Positions 1 to 10,123 of a DNA stretch of 64,000 bases are shown in pieces. Source of the stretch: Ideonella sp. (lineage in GTDB: Bacteria > Pseudomonadota > Gammaproteobacteria > Burkholderiales > Burkholderiaceae_C); NCBI GenBank assembly GCA_016721465.1, contig JADKIA010000026.1, positions 1-64,000 of the forward strand. The letters are read 5' to 3'. The notes under the pieces were generated by a model. It was not told where the DNA came from. It made no database searches and saw only the letters and a list, made by a program, of their open reading frames with translations. Made by a program: the position numbers and the translations under genes. Within the stretch, counting starts at the first letter, position 1, and every line of letters begins with the position of its first letter.

Positions 1-516
1 AACGATCCCGTGCATCGTGCGGGTGATGCGTCACTGCCGATTTCCAGGTGTGCAGCACGAGCGTGGCGCGACAGCTGGCATCCAGATGCTTGGGATCGGA
101 CGCGTTGCGCAATACAGCGTTCCGGCATACGCCATAAACGAACTGCAGGCCGGTGGATCACGGCCTTTGTTCTGCGTTGGCGACGTCGGCGATGGTGCCG
201 GCAGCGTGAACACCACGGTAATACTCGACTGGCAAGAGATCGGCCTGGCGCGCATCGTGCTTCAACGCTTGGCCGCGCCGCTCTGGCATTTTCGGGCTAT
301 GCCGATTGCGGCAGGAGCGGCAGGTTATCTGGTCCGGTGCCGCAGCCCTCGCAGCGCAGCACGTCCACCCAGCGCCGCACTGCGGCGGCTCGTTCCATAC
401 CTTACATCACCCTGAGCTGACCCGGGTTTCGGGCCGCACCGACGACGCCAGGCGGGCCTGAACTCTCACTAAAAGATGTCGGCAACCTCCACCGTTGCCC
501 GTCCCACGGCTGCGAA
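1..516. other. No recognisable gene
   Basis: Several overlapping open frames exist on both strands, but none encodes a protein I recognise or shows a convincing start site. The stretch sits next to a decayed recombinase and is best read as degraded accessory DNA. The left boundary is the window edge, so a partial gene cannot be excluded. Confidence 0.4.
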
Positions 517-1107
517 CTACGGTGCTTGCGTGACGTCCAGCGGGCTGACCAATTCGCGCACGTGCGGCGGCCAGCCCGGGGTGTAGATCGATGTCGTGTC
601 CAACTTCTTGTGGCCGAGCAGCACCTGACTCACACGGATGTCGACCTTCTGCTCCAGCAGGTGGGTGGGCGAAGGCATGTCGCCGCGTCCGCATCGTCGG
701 CCGCGCTTCTTGTCGATGCCGGCGGCATTGGCGCCGGCAAGGATGGCGCGATTGCGTTGCCGGGTAGTCAGTGGATCCATCGGATCGAGCCTGGGGAAAC
801 AGCCGTTTCGTGGAAGCGCTGATTCTGCCCGGGGGGTGCCGCGACGCGCCACCCTGCTCGAAGACGTTCCAGCAGCAACGGCGGGAGTATGGCGTGGCGG
901 TCCTTGCGCCCCCGTTCCGTTCGGGACGCGCGGCCGCATGCGCTGGCTGTCGATGTCGCCGACCTTCAGCGCGATGACCTCACCTAAGCGCAGGCCAGCG
1001 CCATAGGCCACCGCCAGGTCGTCTGGTGCTTGAGGTTGCACCGCGCCGATCACGCGTGCGGATCCATCGCGGCTGAGCACCACGGGCAGCGTCTGCGGCA
1101 CGCGCAA
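517..1107 (-). pseudogene. Decayed tyrosine recombinase/integrase of the IS91-associated type
   Basis: The reading frame keeps scattered blocks of a phage-type integrase of the kind that accompanies IS91-like elements. These are an N-terminal LPVVLSRD block, a YGAGLRLGEVIALKVGDIDSQ block holding the first catalytic Arg region, a DPMDPLTTRQ block, and a C-terminal block reading HLLEQKVDIRVSQVLLGHKK then LDTTSIYT. The HTLRHSFAT motif that carries the HxxR catalytic residues is missing, and the middle third is scrambled as if frameshifted several times. The catalytic Tyr block near the C-terminus is recognisable. The gene is therefore an inactive relic. It marks this end of the window as a former mobile-element site. 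Family assignment rests on remembered consensus blocks. Confidence 0.7.
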
Positions 1108-1640
1108 TCAGCTCGTCTTGGCCATCACTTCACCGCGGCCCCCACGGGGACGCCGAAAAAGAACCCCCATCCCGTGGAGTTGGGTCGTGGACTGATTGTG
1201 ATCGGGAAGCGCTCTTGATCGACAAGATACAACTGGAAGAGCCGCGCAGTTCCTTGGCCCAGGCGGTGTCAGGTGAACGTGCGTTACCCCCAGCTGAATT
1301 TGCACGGCACGCGATGGCGGCAGGTCTCGCGGTCTTCGCTCGAGCTTGGGCATGTGCCTCCTCGAGCATGCTCGACGCAGCGGCGTTATGCCAGGTGACG
1401 ATCGGTTTCATGATGCTGTTCAGCGAAGACCGAGTATGATTGGCTTTAGACTCAACAACATCGCAGAACCAGCAAAGCAACGAGAAACGGCAACGCCGCC
1501 GCCGCGCTTATCAGCGATAGCCGTGTTGCCAGTTTTTCTCCATTGGCCGTGGGAGTCGATTTTTTGGCCAAGTGACGCCATCCCCAGATTCGTCGCCCCA
1601 AACCTGTCGCTCACCGGTACGCCTTGACAGGCTTTGAGAG
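1108..1640. other. No recognisable gene
   Basis: Open frames on both strands give proteins without recognisable domains, and none has a convincing start. The stretch lies between the recombinase relic and the first copy of a dispersed repeat. I see no tRNA, CRISPR or insertion-sequence ends in it. Confidence 0.4.
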
Positions 1641-1647
1641 CGCGGCG

Positions 1648-1872
1648 TGAAGGACCGGTTGTGGCCGTCCAGAGCCGGCCATCGGACGGATCCGAACGGC
1701 GGCTCAGCAGCGCATGGCCGACACTCAAGCACCGAAGGCTTGCGATGGCAGGAGGATCGGTCGTTGTGCCTTCGCGTCTTTTCGGTGGTGGACGACCCGA
1801 TGCGGCACACAAAGTCGCGCGATGCAGCCCCGCAATGCCCATCATTCAACCGCTACGGCGCGATGGGCAGCG
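1648..1872. repeat. Dispersed repeat, copy A
   Basis: This stretch aligns along its whole length, in the same orientation, with about 4613-4833. The best-conserved part runs from the GTGGACGA at about 1788 to the CGCGATGGGCA at about 1859, which matches GTGGACGA at about 4751 to CGCGATGGGCA at about 4821. Roughly seven in ten positions agree by eye, with small gaps. Neither copy encodes a recognisable protein; translated frames on the minus strand resemble each other (an RPCAA.PFG.VR block) but look non-coding. The function is unknown. Confidence 0.6.
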
Positions 1873-1896
1873 GTCCTCGCCAGCGCGCAGCACGGC

Positions 1897-1923
1897 TTGC
1901 AGATGTATTTCAAATGCTATACA
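1897..1923 (+). promoter_or_regulatory. Possible promoter/operator of the toxin-antitoxin pair
   Basis: A TTGCAG hexamer (1897-1902) and a TATACA hexamer (1918-1923) are separated by 15 bases just upstream of the antitoxin start. Overlapping them, TGTAT at 1904-1908 and ATACA at 1919-1923 form an inverted repeat with a 10-base spacer. This is the sort of site an autoregulating antitoxin binds. The spacing is short for sigma70, so the promoter reading is tentative. Confidence 0.35.
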
Positions 1924-1931
1924 TTGATTCG

Positions 1932-2240
1932 ATGACTCGCTCTGCCACTTTGCCGCCGATCCGCGTTGCGCCCGAGACGAAGGCCAGTGTCGAGGCTGTG
2001 CTGCGAGATGGCGAGTCTATGACGCAGTTCATCGAGAACGCCGTGTGCCGCGAGGCCCAGTTCCGCGCCGAGCAGAACGCCGCGATCGCGCGCGCGAAGA
2101 AGGCGTTGCGCAACGCTGAAAAGGGCTTGGGCCTGATGACGGCTGAGGATTTCCTGGCGGGCATGGCGCAGCGTGCCAAGGATGCACAGCAGCGCATCCG
2201 CGAGGCGGTGGTGGCCAAGCACAAGCGAGCCGCCGGTTGA
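1932..2240 (+). CDS. Type II antitoxin-like protein (YlcI/YnfO-like)
   Basis: A small protein of 102 residues. The N-terminal half resembles a ribbon-helix-helix-like DNA-binding region (RVAPETKASVEAVL, then DGESMTQFIENAV), and the C-terminal half is a charged, Ala/Lys-rich helix, as in antitoxins that wrap their toxin. The ATG at 1932 is preferred over upstream starts because it begins the conserved region and lies just after the palindromic promoter-like site. Its stop codon overlaps the TTG start of the next gene (TTGA), the coupling usual for antitoxin-toxin pairs. The probable role is to neutralise the downstream RelE/ParE-like toxin and repress the operon. The family name is inferred from sequence character and context. 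Confidence 0.6.
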   Translation: MTRSATLPPIRVAPETKASVEAVLRDGESMTQFIENAVCREAQFRAEQNAAIARAKKALRNAEKGLGLMTAEDFLAGMAQRAKDAQQRIREAVVAKHKRAAG

Positions 2241-2556
2241 GCGAGCGGTATCGGATTGTTCGACCGTCACGTTCCAGCAGGACATCGAGCGCTTCGAAGA
2301 ACACATCATTCGGCGTGAGGTGGCAAGCCATGCGCCGGACGACAGGTGCCTGTTTCGATTCCGCGACGCGGTCGAGCGCGCGATGGGGATCCTCTCGTTT
2401 GCGCCGCACACCTGTCGTCGATCTGAAGAACACAGGGCGTTTCGCGAGCTGATCATCCCCTTCGGTCATGGCGGGTGCATCGTTCTGTTCGCGATTCGCG
2501 ACGTTGATGTCGTGTTGCTTGCCGCGAGGGATCAGCACGAACACGACTACCGTTGA
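2237..2556 (+). pseudogene. RelE/ParE-family toxin with a frameshift
   Basis: Translation from the TTG at 2237 gives MSERYRIV and then leaves the toxin frame. The rest of a RelE/ParE-like toxin continues in the adjacent frame from about 2259 (TVTFQQDIERFEEHIIRR) to the stop at 2556, ending in the typical FRELIIPFGHGG, IVLFAIRDVD and LLAARDQHEHDY blocks. One base appears to be missing near 2255-2260. Repairing it would give a toxin of about 106 residues. Members of this family are mRNA interferases or gyrase inhibitors; which applies here cannot be told. The break may be a real inactivation or a sequencing error, since many neighbours show single-base indels. Confidence 0.65.
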
Positions 2557-2642
2557 CGTACTCGACGGGTGCCGAGGCTGATGCCGCCGGGGCAGCAACC
2601 GGCACCACAGCACAGGGGGTTCAGACAGCTGTGACAACGGGC

Positions 2643-4493
2643 TCAGCCACGAGGCTGCCGACCTGCTGCTGGTGAAGTTCCCGGCGGTGCCCGCACCGCG
2701 CCCAACGGATGGCAGCTGTCGACGACCTGGTGCGATGGGCGGGCACGGCTTATCGCGCCTTCTGCACGACGAGCCGCACAGTTCGCTGCGGCGCTAGAGG
2801 CGAGGCAGCGGCGCTCCTCCGCGTTCTTCCACGCCGCACGCGCCTGCTGCGCTTGGCGTCGGCCTTCTTCGGGCGCGCCGCGCAGCTCGGCCACCTGGGC
2901 CAGGCCCTGGTAGGCCCAGGCGCTGGGGCCGTTCAGGCGCAGGGCCTCGGTGATCTCCTTGCTGGCTTCGTCGACCTTGCCCGCATCGAGCAGGGCGCCG
3001 GCCAGTGCCAGGCGCGTGCCGCCGCCGAACAGCGGCGGGTCGGTGCCGAGCTCGTCGTCGACGTCGGCGGCCTTGCGCAGGGAGGCAGCCGCGTCGTCGT
3101 GCCGCCGCTCGGTGCGTGCGATCGTGCCGGCCAGCGTGTCGTGTGCCAGCGCCATCAGCTTGGTCGGCGTGTCCTCGTCGTAGATCCTGGCGCGCTGCAG
3201 CGTGGGCTGCGCGCGCAGGCGCTGCACGCTGGCAAGTTCGGCTTTGGCCAGCGCGATCCTGCCGGTGTGCAGGTAGGCCATGCCACGCGCATAGGCGCTG
3301 AAGCCCTCGGACAAGCCCAGGCCTGGCCGCGGCGCGGGCTCCGCGAGCACGTCGTCCCATCGCTGCAGGCGCACCAGCGTGGCCAGGGGCAGCAGCTGCG
3401 CGTACTCGCCGTCGCCATCGCCCTGGTTGCCGAAGCGCCGCGCGAACTCGCGCGCCGTCTGCAGCAGAGCCCGGTGCGCCCTTCCATCAGTGCCGCGTAC
3501 CAAAGGAAGTGCAGATGGTGCGCGTCCCAGCGGCCGCTGGCCCGCACACCCTGCGCCTGGAGCACTGCGTCGAAGCGCTTCTGCACCTCGAGCGCCTGCT
3601 CGTTGGCGCGGCTGCCGTCGTCGAAGCGGCCGATGTTCTTGTAGATGTGGCTGCCCATGTGCACGAGGTGGGGCGCCTCGGGCGCCGCGATGCCGAGCGT
3701 GTCGGCGCGGTCTCGGCCTGCCGCGGGTCGGGCGAGTGCTCGGCCACGTGCACGTAGAAATGCAGGGCGCCGGTGTGCTGCGGGTATTTGCGCGTGACGG
3801 CCGCCACGCGCTCGACCACCTCGCCGACGCTGCCGTTGGCCTGGCCGGTCTTGGGGGTCCCACCAGTCCCACGGCAGCGTGCTCATCACGGCGTCGGCAT
3901 AGCAGCGTAACGACGTCGGGGTCGTCGGGAAACTGCCGCAGCACGTCGGCCATCGCGGCGGCGTAGGCGTACTCCTGCGGGTCGAGCTTGCGTTCGGCCT
4001 TGCGCGTGCTGCACATGGCGCTGCCCAACGCCTCGTAGGTTTGCTGGGCGCGCTCGTCGGCGCGGCCATAGCGCACGGCCATCGCGCCGATGAGTGCGCG
4101 CTCCATCGGCGAGGCCGCAGCGGCCGCCTGCTGCGCGCGCCCGATGTAGTCGCGGATGTCGCGCACCGGCCCGCGCTCGCTGTTGTTGATGTTGGGTCCG
4201 AGCGAGTAAGCCACGCCCCAGGCGCACATGGCGCACGTGGGATCGCGTGCCAGCGCGGCGCGGAACACGCGCGCGGCCTCGCGGTGCTCGAAGGCGTAGG
4301 CGAGCTGCAGACCCTGGGCAAACCATGCGCGCGCCTGCTCATCACGCGCCGTCACCTTGAAGGTCGAAGCGCCGAGCCCTGGCATGGGCGTGATCGAGGT
4401 GGCCGGCGGCTTGTCGTCCAGCGAGGCACAGGCCACGAGCAACGCCGAGGTGACGGCAAGGCTGCACAGCGATCTCAGATTGGGCACGGGCAT
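2643..4493 (-). pseudogene. TPR-repeat lipoprotein, frameshifted
   Basis: The ATG at 4493 starts a lipoprotein signal ending in LLVACASL (lipobox VAC), followed by TPR-like helices (AFEHREAARVFRAAL, CAMCAWGVAYSLGPN). The frame is broken by about four single-base indels, near 3901, 3856, 3710 and 3470. Between them the proper sequence continues in other frames, for example YADAVMSTLPWDWWDP, VERVAAVTRKYPQHTGALHF and PHLVHMGSHIYKNIGRFDD. The C-terminal part returns to the first frame with ARIYDEDTPTKLMALAHDTL, and the true stop may be anywhere from 2794 to 2643. The product would be an outer-membrane- or periplasm-anchored TPR protein of about 570-600 residues with no assigned function. The pattern of single-base slips suggests sequence errors more than ordinary decay. 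Confidence 0.65.
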
Positions 4494-4612
4494 GGCGTCT
4501 CCGAACTGAAGGGCTACTTGAACGGATGAGGATAGCTCGTTCACTGGGCCCTTTCGCGATCCTTGGGGTGGGCCGCGCCCAACCGGTGCGTTCTCCAATC
4601 GCACCCGAACGC

Positions 4613-4833
4613 GCTGGTCGCTCCTGGCCGAACAGCACCTGCCGTCGAACCGGCCCAAATGGCAAATCAGCGGCGCACGGCCGCTGTTCGAGCACTGCAG
4701 CACTGCAATGGCACGATCACTGGCCGCCGTGTCTTCGCCTCTTGACCGCCGTGGACGAATCGATGTGGCACGCCAAATCGCGCGATTCAGTCCCGCCAAC
4801 CTGGCATTCAACCGCGACAGCGCGATGGGCACC
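4613..4833. repeat. Dispersed repeat, copy B
   Basis: This is the second copy of the element described at about 1648-1872, same orientation and similar length. It occupies most of the 480-base gap between the TPR lipoprotein start and the kinase gene. The remaining gap sequence contains no gene I recognise. Confidence 0.6.
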
Positions 4834-4973
4834 GGTGGACGCAAGCGCGTAGCATCCCTGCAGTCGGCCGCGCATGAGATGCTGCGGCGTCAGCCCCGGA
4901 CGGCCTGTGCCGATGCGGTACGCCTTCTCGACCTTCCGCTCCACCCGCCCGGCTCGTTGGCGGAACTCCCACC

Positions 4974-6309
4974 ATGGTGAAAACGCCCAAGCCGCCGCCC
5001 GCCCCGATACCGCAGACACGCCTCGGCCGATTCGCCCGCATGGGCATGGCCGCGGGCGGGCTGGCGGCGGGCGCTGCCGCGCAGGGGCTCAAACGCATGG
5101 CCCGCGGCCAGGCGCCGGACTTTCGCGGCGCGCTGTTGTCCGCCCCCAATGCCAAGCGGCTCGCGGAGCGGCTCGCGCGGCTGCGCGGGGCGGCAATGAA
5201 GATCGGGCAGATGGTCTCGATGCAGGGCGAGGACATCCTGCCCCCGGAGTTTGCGCAGGCGCTTGCCGTGCTGCGCTCGCAGGCCGTCCCCATGCCGCAG
5301 CAGCAACTGCGCCGGGTTCTGGGGCGCGAATACGGCGCGGGTTGGGAACGCCGCTTCGCCGCGTTCGACTACGAGCGCGGTCGCGGCCGCGTCGATCGGG
5401 CAGGTGCACCGCGCGACCGCGGTGGATGGGCGCGAGCTCGCGCTGAAGATCCAGTATCCCGGCGTGGCCCGTTCGATTGCCAGCGACGTCGACAACGTCG
5501 CGGCACTGCTGCGCTTGTTCAACCTGCTGCCGGTCGACCTGGACGTCGACGGCATCGCCGACGAAGCCAAGCGACAGCTGCTGCAGGAGGCCGACTACCT
5601 CAGCGAGGCCGGCTTTCTCGAGCATTTCGCAGCGCTGTTGGCCGACGAGCCCATGCTGCTCGTGCCACGCGTGCACCGCGACCTGACGACGACCCGGATC
5701 ATGGCGATGGACTTCGTCGAGGCCGCGCCGCTGGATGTGCTGGCGACGATGCCCCAAGGCCGACGCAATGCCGCCGGTACGCTGCTCGAACGGCTGCTGT
5801 TCCGCGAGCTGTTCGAGTTCCGCGTCATGCAGACCGACCCGAACTTCGCCAACTACCTCTACCAGCCGAAGAGCGGGCGGCTGGTGCTGCTCGATTTCGG
5901 CGCGACCCGGCACTTCGATGCCGAGTTCGTGGCGACCTACGCGCGCCTCACCCGCGCCGTGATCGACGGTGATCGCGACGCCGTCGCGCGCGAGGCCATT
6001 CGCATCGGCTACATGGCAACGGACGATCCCCCCGAGCGCATCGATGCCATGGTCGACATCTGCCTGCTCGTGTGCGAGCCGCTGCGCCATGTCGGGCGCT
6101 ACGACTTCGGCGCCTCGGACCTGCCGGCGCGCGTGCGCAACCTCGGTTTCGAACTGGCCATTCGGCAACGCCTGTTGCGGCCGCCGCCACCCGAAACGCT
6201 GTTCCTGCATCGCAAGCTCGTCGGCTCGTTCCTGCTGCTGGCGCGCCTCGGTGCGCAAGTCGATGCGCGGTCGCTGGTCCTGCCGTTCCTGCCGAAGGTG
6301 TCGTCGTAG
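4974..6309 (+). pseudogene. ABC1/UbiB-type atypical kinase, one frameshift
   Basis: An AarF/ADCK/UbiB-like kinase. The N-terminal part holds the KxGQ signature (AAMKIGQMVSMQGEDILP) and stops making sense after AFDYER near 5376. The protein then resumes in the next frame with the Ala-rich loop AAASIGQVHRA, the Lys-containing LALKIQYPG, QEADYLSE, the QTDPNFANYLY catalytic/metal region and the DFG-equivalent LLDFGATR. One extra base around 5377-5382 restores a continuous protein of about 445 residues. Family members support ubiquinone biosynthesis and lipid homeostasis at the inner membrane. This one lacks an obvious C-terminal membrane helix. It is probably a real gene carrying a sequencing error, but as written it is broken. 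Confidence 0.8.
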
Positions 6310-6359
6310 TCACGCTCCACGGGCCTGCGTCCCGCTCGACCCGATCAGCAATACCAAAA

Positions 6360-7195
6360 AGGCCGGCCCCGCAGGCCCCCCCCCCCGACCCCGCCCCCGC
6401 CGGCCGCCCCCCGGCCCCGCCCCCCCGGCCCGCCGGGGGGGGGGGGCCCCGCCGCCCCGCGGGGCGCCCCGGGGGGCCCCCGCACGGGCCCCCCGGGGGG
6501 GGCGGAGAAGACGCGGGGCCCCCGGCCCCCGGCCCCGCCCCCGGGGCCCCCCGCCCCGGGGCGCCCCCCGCCCCCGCCCCCCCGGGCGCGGCGCCCGGCG
6601 GGGGCCCCCCGCCCCCGCCCGGGGGGCCCGGGGGGCCCCCCCCCCGCCCGCCGGGGGCCCCGCCCCCCGGGGCGCCCGCCCCCCCGCCCGCCCGGGCCGC
6701 CCCCCCGCCCGGGGGGGGGGGGGCGCCCCCCCCCCCGGCCGGGCCCCCCCCCCGCCCCCGGGGGGGCCCCCCCCCGCCCCCCGCGGGGCCGGGGGGGGGC
6801 CGCGGCCCCGGCGCCCCCCGGGGGGGCCCGGGCCCCCCCCCCCGCCCCCCGCCCGGGGGCCCGGCCCGGCCCCCGCCCCCGGCCCCCGCCCGCCCCCGCG
6901 GCCGGCGCGGCCCCCGCCGGCCGGGCGGGGCCGGCGCCCGGGCGGGACCCGCCCGGGGGGACCGCCCGCGCCGGCCGCGGGGCGGCCGGCCGCGCCGCGG
7001 GGGCCCCCCGGGGACCCGGGGGGGCCCCCGGGCCCCCCCCGGGGGCCGGGGGGGGCCCCCCCGCGGCCCCCCCCCGGCCCCCCCCCGCCCGGCGCCCCCC
7101 GGGGCGCGGCCCCCCCCCCCGGGGGGGGCGGCGCCCGGGGCCCCCCGCCCCGGCCGGCCCCCCCCGCGGCCCCCGCCCGGGGGCCCCCCCCCGGC
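6360..7195. other. GC-only block, probably not true sequence
   Basis: About 830 bases consist almost entirely of G and C, with long homopolymer runs, scattered A and virtually no T. Every frame on both strands stays open and translates to Pro/Gly/Arg/Ala strings. No repeat unit is visible. Real high-GC genes in this window keep 25-35 percent A+T and clear third-position bias, so this looks like a collapsed or low-quality consensus rather than biology. Long frames through it should not be annotated. Confidence 0.75.
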
Positions 7196-7201
7196 GGTCG
7201 C

Positions 7202-7267
7202 CCCAAGTGACCGGCCGGACGCTTGCGATTGGGTTGTGAAGTGGTCTTTGGCCTTGGCGAATCGCAT
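7202..7267 (-). CDS. N-terminal fragment of an unidentified gene
   Basis: Between two GC-only blocks is an island of ordinary sequence. On the minus strand it carries an AGAGGAGACC Shine-Dalgarno-like sequence about seven bases before an ATG at 7267, then MRFAKAKDHFTTQSQASGRSLG-like coding that runs into the GC-only block. This looks like a genuine gene start whose body is lost in the unreliable region to the left. I do not recognise the protein. Its end cannot be placed. Confidence 0.3.
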
Positions 7268-7305
7268 GCCGGTCTCCTCTGGGTGAAAGGTGGCTGAACC
7301 TGGGC

Positions 7306-7690
7306 CGGGCCGCGGCGGGTGGCCCGGGGGGGCCGGGGGGGGGGGGGGGCCCCCCCGCCCGGGGGGGCCCGGGGGCGGCGGGGGGGGGGGGGTTCTGGTG
7401 GGGGGGGGCCGCCCGGGCGCGGGTTCGGGGGGGGGCGCGGGGGGGGGGGGGGGGGCGGGGGGGGGGCCCGCGGGGGGGGGGGCCGGGGCGGGGGGTGGGG
7501 GCCGGGGTCCCCCCCCCGGGCGGGGGGCGCCCCGGTCTGGGGGGGGCCCCCCGGGGGGGGTTTGTGCGGGGGGGGGGGGGGGGGGGGGGCGCCCCCCCCC
7601 CGCCCCCCCCCCCCGGGGGGGCCCCGTCCCCCGGGCTGGACCGGGCCCCGGAAACCCCCCAAAAAAACGGACCCCCCCCAAAAATCGGGG
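7306..7690. other. G-rich block, probably not true sequence
   Basis: This is a second unreliable block of about 385 bases, dominated by runs of G with a few C and T, and then by C and A runs near its right end. It has the same character as the block at 6360-7195 and encodes nothing credible. Ordinary sequence resumes after about 7695. Confidence 0.75.
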
Positions 7691-7884
7691 GGCGGGGGGC
7701 CCCGGGCATGGTGGCTCCGAACCGCGGCTGAGGATGCGGCGCGCATCGCGGATGACGCTGTGGGTCGATCAATGCCATTGGCCTGGCACTCGATAAGATG
7801 AGCAACCATTGCACGGACCGAAATCACGCCGCCGGATGAACCTCATGCCGATTGCCGACCATGCACATGTTTTGCTGCCCCGCG

Positions 7885-8490
7885 ATGGACACCCACCGAG
7901 CCGAACGAAGGGGACTGTTCGCCCTTCTGCTTGCCTTGGCATCTGCATCCGCACTGGCGCAGGCCGGCGGCCAATGGACCGGCGACCTGACGTTGACCAG
8001 ATAAAGGGCCAGGGGCGATTCGACGACGGGACCATCAAGGCAAACTGGAACGTTGACCGCGTGGCGCGCGCCACGGTGGTGTTGGACCGGATGTTTCGCG
8101 GCGGCGGCATCGCCGGGACGCGGGACACGCGCAACACCGAGCGCTATGAAACCTGGGTCGCCAACCGCAGCCAACCCCGCGCAACTGGACATCGACGACA
8201 GCGGCGAGTTCGATGGCCCGATGTTTCATCCCAAGAACTACCGGCGCGACTCGATGCGCTGGACCTGTCCGTCGAAGGCCAAGCCGCGACCGGGCGAGCT
8301 GCGCGCGTCAATCCTGCAACATCGACCACCACGAAGGGACCGTCACCTGGGAGGTGCCGCGCATCTTTGCCGCGTGCGACAAATACGTCCGTTTCGACTT
8401 CCACAAGGGCTTGCCGGACTTCGTGAAGAACGGCGTCCAGATGAACGAAGACGGCGTCGAGCTGCAGTTCGAAGTCGTGCACCGGTTGAA
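7885..8490 (+). pseudogene. Exported protein of unknown function, frameshifted
   Basis: The ATG at 7885 starts a signal peptide (LFALLLALASASALAQ) followed by GGQWTGDLTLTR and an in-frame stop. The protein appears to continue across other frames: GRFDDGTIKANWNVDRVARA, then LDIDDSGEFDGPMFHPKNYR, then HHEGTVTWEVPRIFAACDKY and VRFDFHKGLPDFVKNGVQ. At least three single-base slips (about 8000, 8165 and 8310) are needed to join these, giving a periplasmic protein of about 200 residues that ends near 8490, back to back with the cyclase. I do not recognise the family. Confidence 0.45.
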
Positions 8491-8500
8491 TTCGCCCACC

Positions 8501-10065
8501 TCACCTCAGTGCGAACACCGCCACTTCCGCGCTGCGCCCCTTGACGTGCACCGCGGGCAGCGATTCGAGGCCGTCGGTCGACGACAGCCGGTCCCGCGTC
8601 GCTCCACTGACCAGCATGTCCGTCCCGAAATCCTTGTTCAGCGCCTGGATGCGCGAAGTCAGGTTGACCGCATCGCCGACCAGCGCGTACGACATGCGCT
8701 GCATGCTGCCGATGTTGCCGGCAATCACGGTACCGGTGTGAATGCCGATGCCGTGGCGCAGTCCGGTCTTGCCGGCCGCGCGGCGCGCGGCGTTCCAGGC
8801 GTCCAGGCGCTGTCCCATCTCGCGTGCGGCGGCCACTGCGGCATCGGCATGGCGTGCGTCTTCGATGGGTGCGCCGAACACGGCCTCGATCTCGTCGCCG
8901 ATGAACTGCAGCACCAGGCCGCCGTGGGCACGGATGGCCGCGTCCATCTCGCTGAAATAGGCGTTCAGATCGGCCACCACTTCGGCCGGCGGGCTGGCCC
9001 TCGACCCAGGGCGTGAAGTTGCGCAGGTCGGCGAACAGGATCGTCACCTCGCGCTGGGCGCCGGCGCCGCTGACCCGGCCGGCGAGGATCTCGTCGCGCA
9101 CTTCCCGGGGGCTGACGTACCTGCCGAAGGTCTCGCGGATGGCCTCGCGTTCGCGCAGCCCCTGCACCATGGCATTGAAGCCTTCAGCCACGGCGCCGAT
9201 CTCGTCGTTCGAGACCACCGCACAGCGGGTGTCGAGTTCGCCGCGCTGCACGCGCGCCATCGCTGCCTGCACCGCGCCCAGCGGCCGCGCCACGCCTGGC
9301 CGCCACCAGCAAGGCCAGGCCGACCGACACCGCCAGCCCGCCGAGCGCGAGCACCACGATGACGAGTTTCAGGTTGAGGATGATCGCCGCCGCCGTGGCC
9401 GCGTCGGCCGTTCGCAGCGCGTCGGCACGCGTCAACGCCGCCATCGACAGCACGGCCAGTGGCAGCAGCCCCAGCAGCAGGAACGCGGCCAGCATGCGCG
9501 TGCGCACGCGCAGCCTGGGCACCTGCACCGCGCTCAACTCGCCGCTCGGAAACAGGCGCGTCATTTCGTGGCGCATCAGGCGTTCACTGCCGAAGAAGAC
9601 AATCGCCGTGACGAACGGCCCGGCGACGAAGGCGATGCCGAACATCTGGCGCAACGCGCGCCCGGGATCGAAGTCACCCGTGAGCAACGGCCAGAACACG
9701 CCCCAGATGAACGCTGCGGCCACCCAGCCGCCACCACTCATCAGCGCGAGAAAGGCCGGCAGCATCAGCGCGCGGCGGCGCGCCGTGCCTCCGGCCGGGC
9801 CGGGGGGCAGTACGGGGCCGGCCTGCGTGAGCGGCGCAAGCCAGTGCGTCGAGACTCGTTTGAGGATGGCGTACAGCAGCCCGAAGGCGAGCACGAAGTA
9901 GGCGATCTCGGCGCCGACCACCGGCACGCCGCCTGCGACCGCCGTCGGGTCGACCTCGTGGAAATAGACCACCGTGAGCAATGCGCCGCCGAGGTGGGCG
10001 AGCAAGTTCAGGCCCCTCAGGCGGACGCTCATGCTCAGCCGTGCGGGCGGCGTCGAGATGGTCAT
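8501..10065 (-). pseudogene. Membrane-bound class III adenylate/guanylate cyclase, two frameshifts
   Basis: From the ATG at 10065 the N-terminal half has about six membrane segments, then a HAMP-like segment. A frameshift near 9290 moves the frame to PLGAVQAAMARVQRGELDTR and the cyclase domain entry REVTILFADLRNFTPWVEG. A second, near 9000, moves it to VADLNAYFSEMDAAIRAHGG, LQFIGDEIEAVFGAP and YALVGDAVNLTSRIQALN, ending at the TGA at 8501. The Asp residues of FADLR and FIGDE are the metal-binding pair of class III cyclases, so the repaired protein (about 520 residues) should make a cyclic nucleotide. As written it is split into three frames, most likely by single-base errors. Confidence 0.75.
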
Positions 10066-10123
10066 GGTTTCGCGGGGTCAGCGACCGGTGGCATGGCGGC
10101 GAGGCATCCCCTGCAGGCCCGCA

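Noticed and set aside
5948..7827. Very long open frames of Pro/Gly/Arg/Ala on both strands
   Set aside because: They run through the G/C-only blocks, have no codon bias or recognisable domain, and exist in all frames only because stops need A and T.
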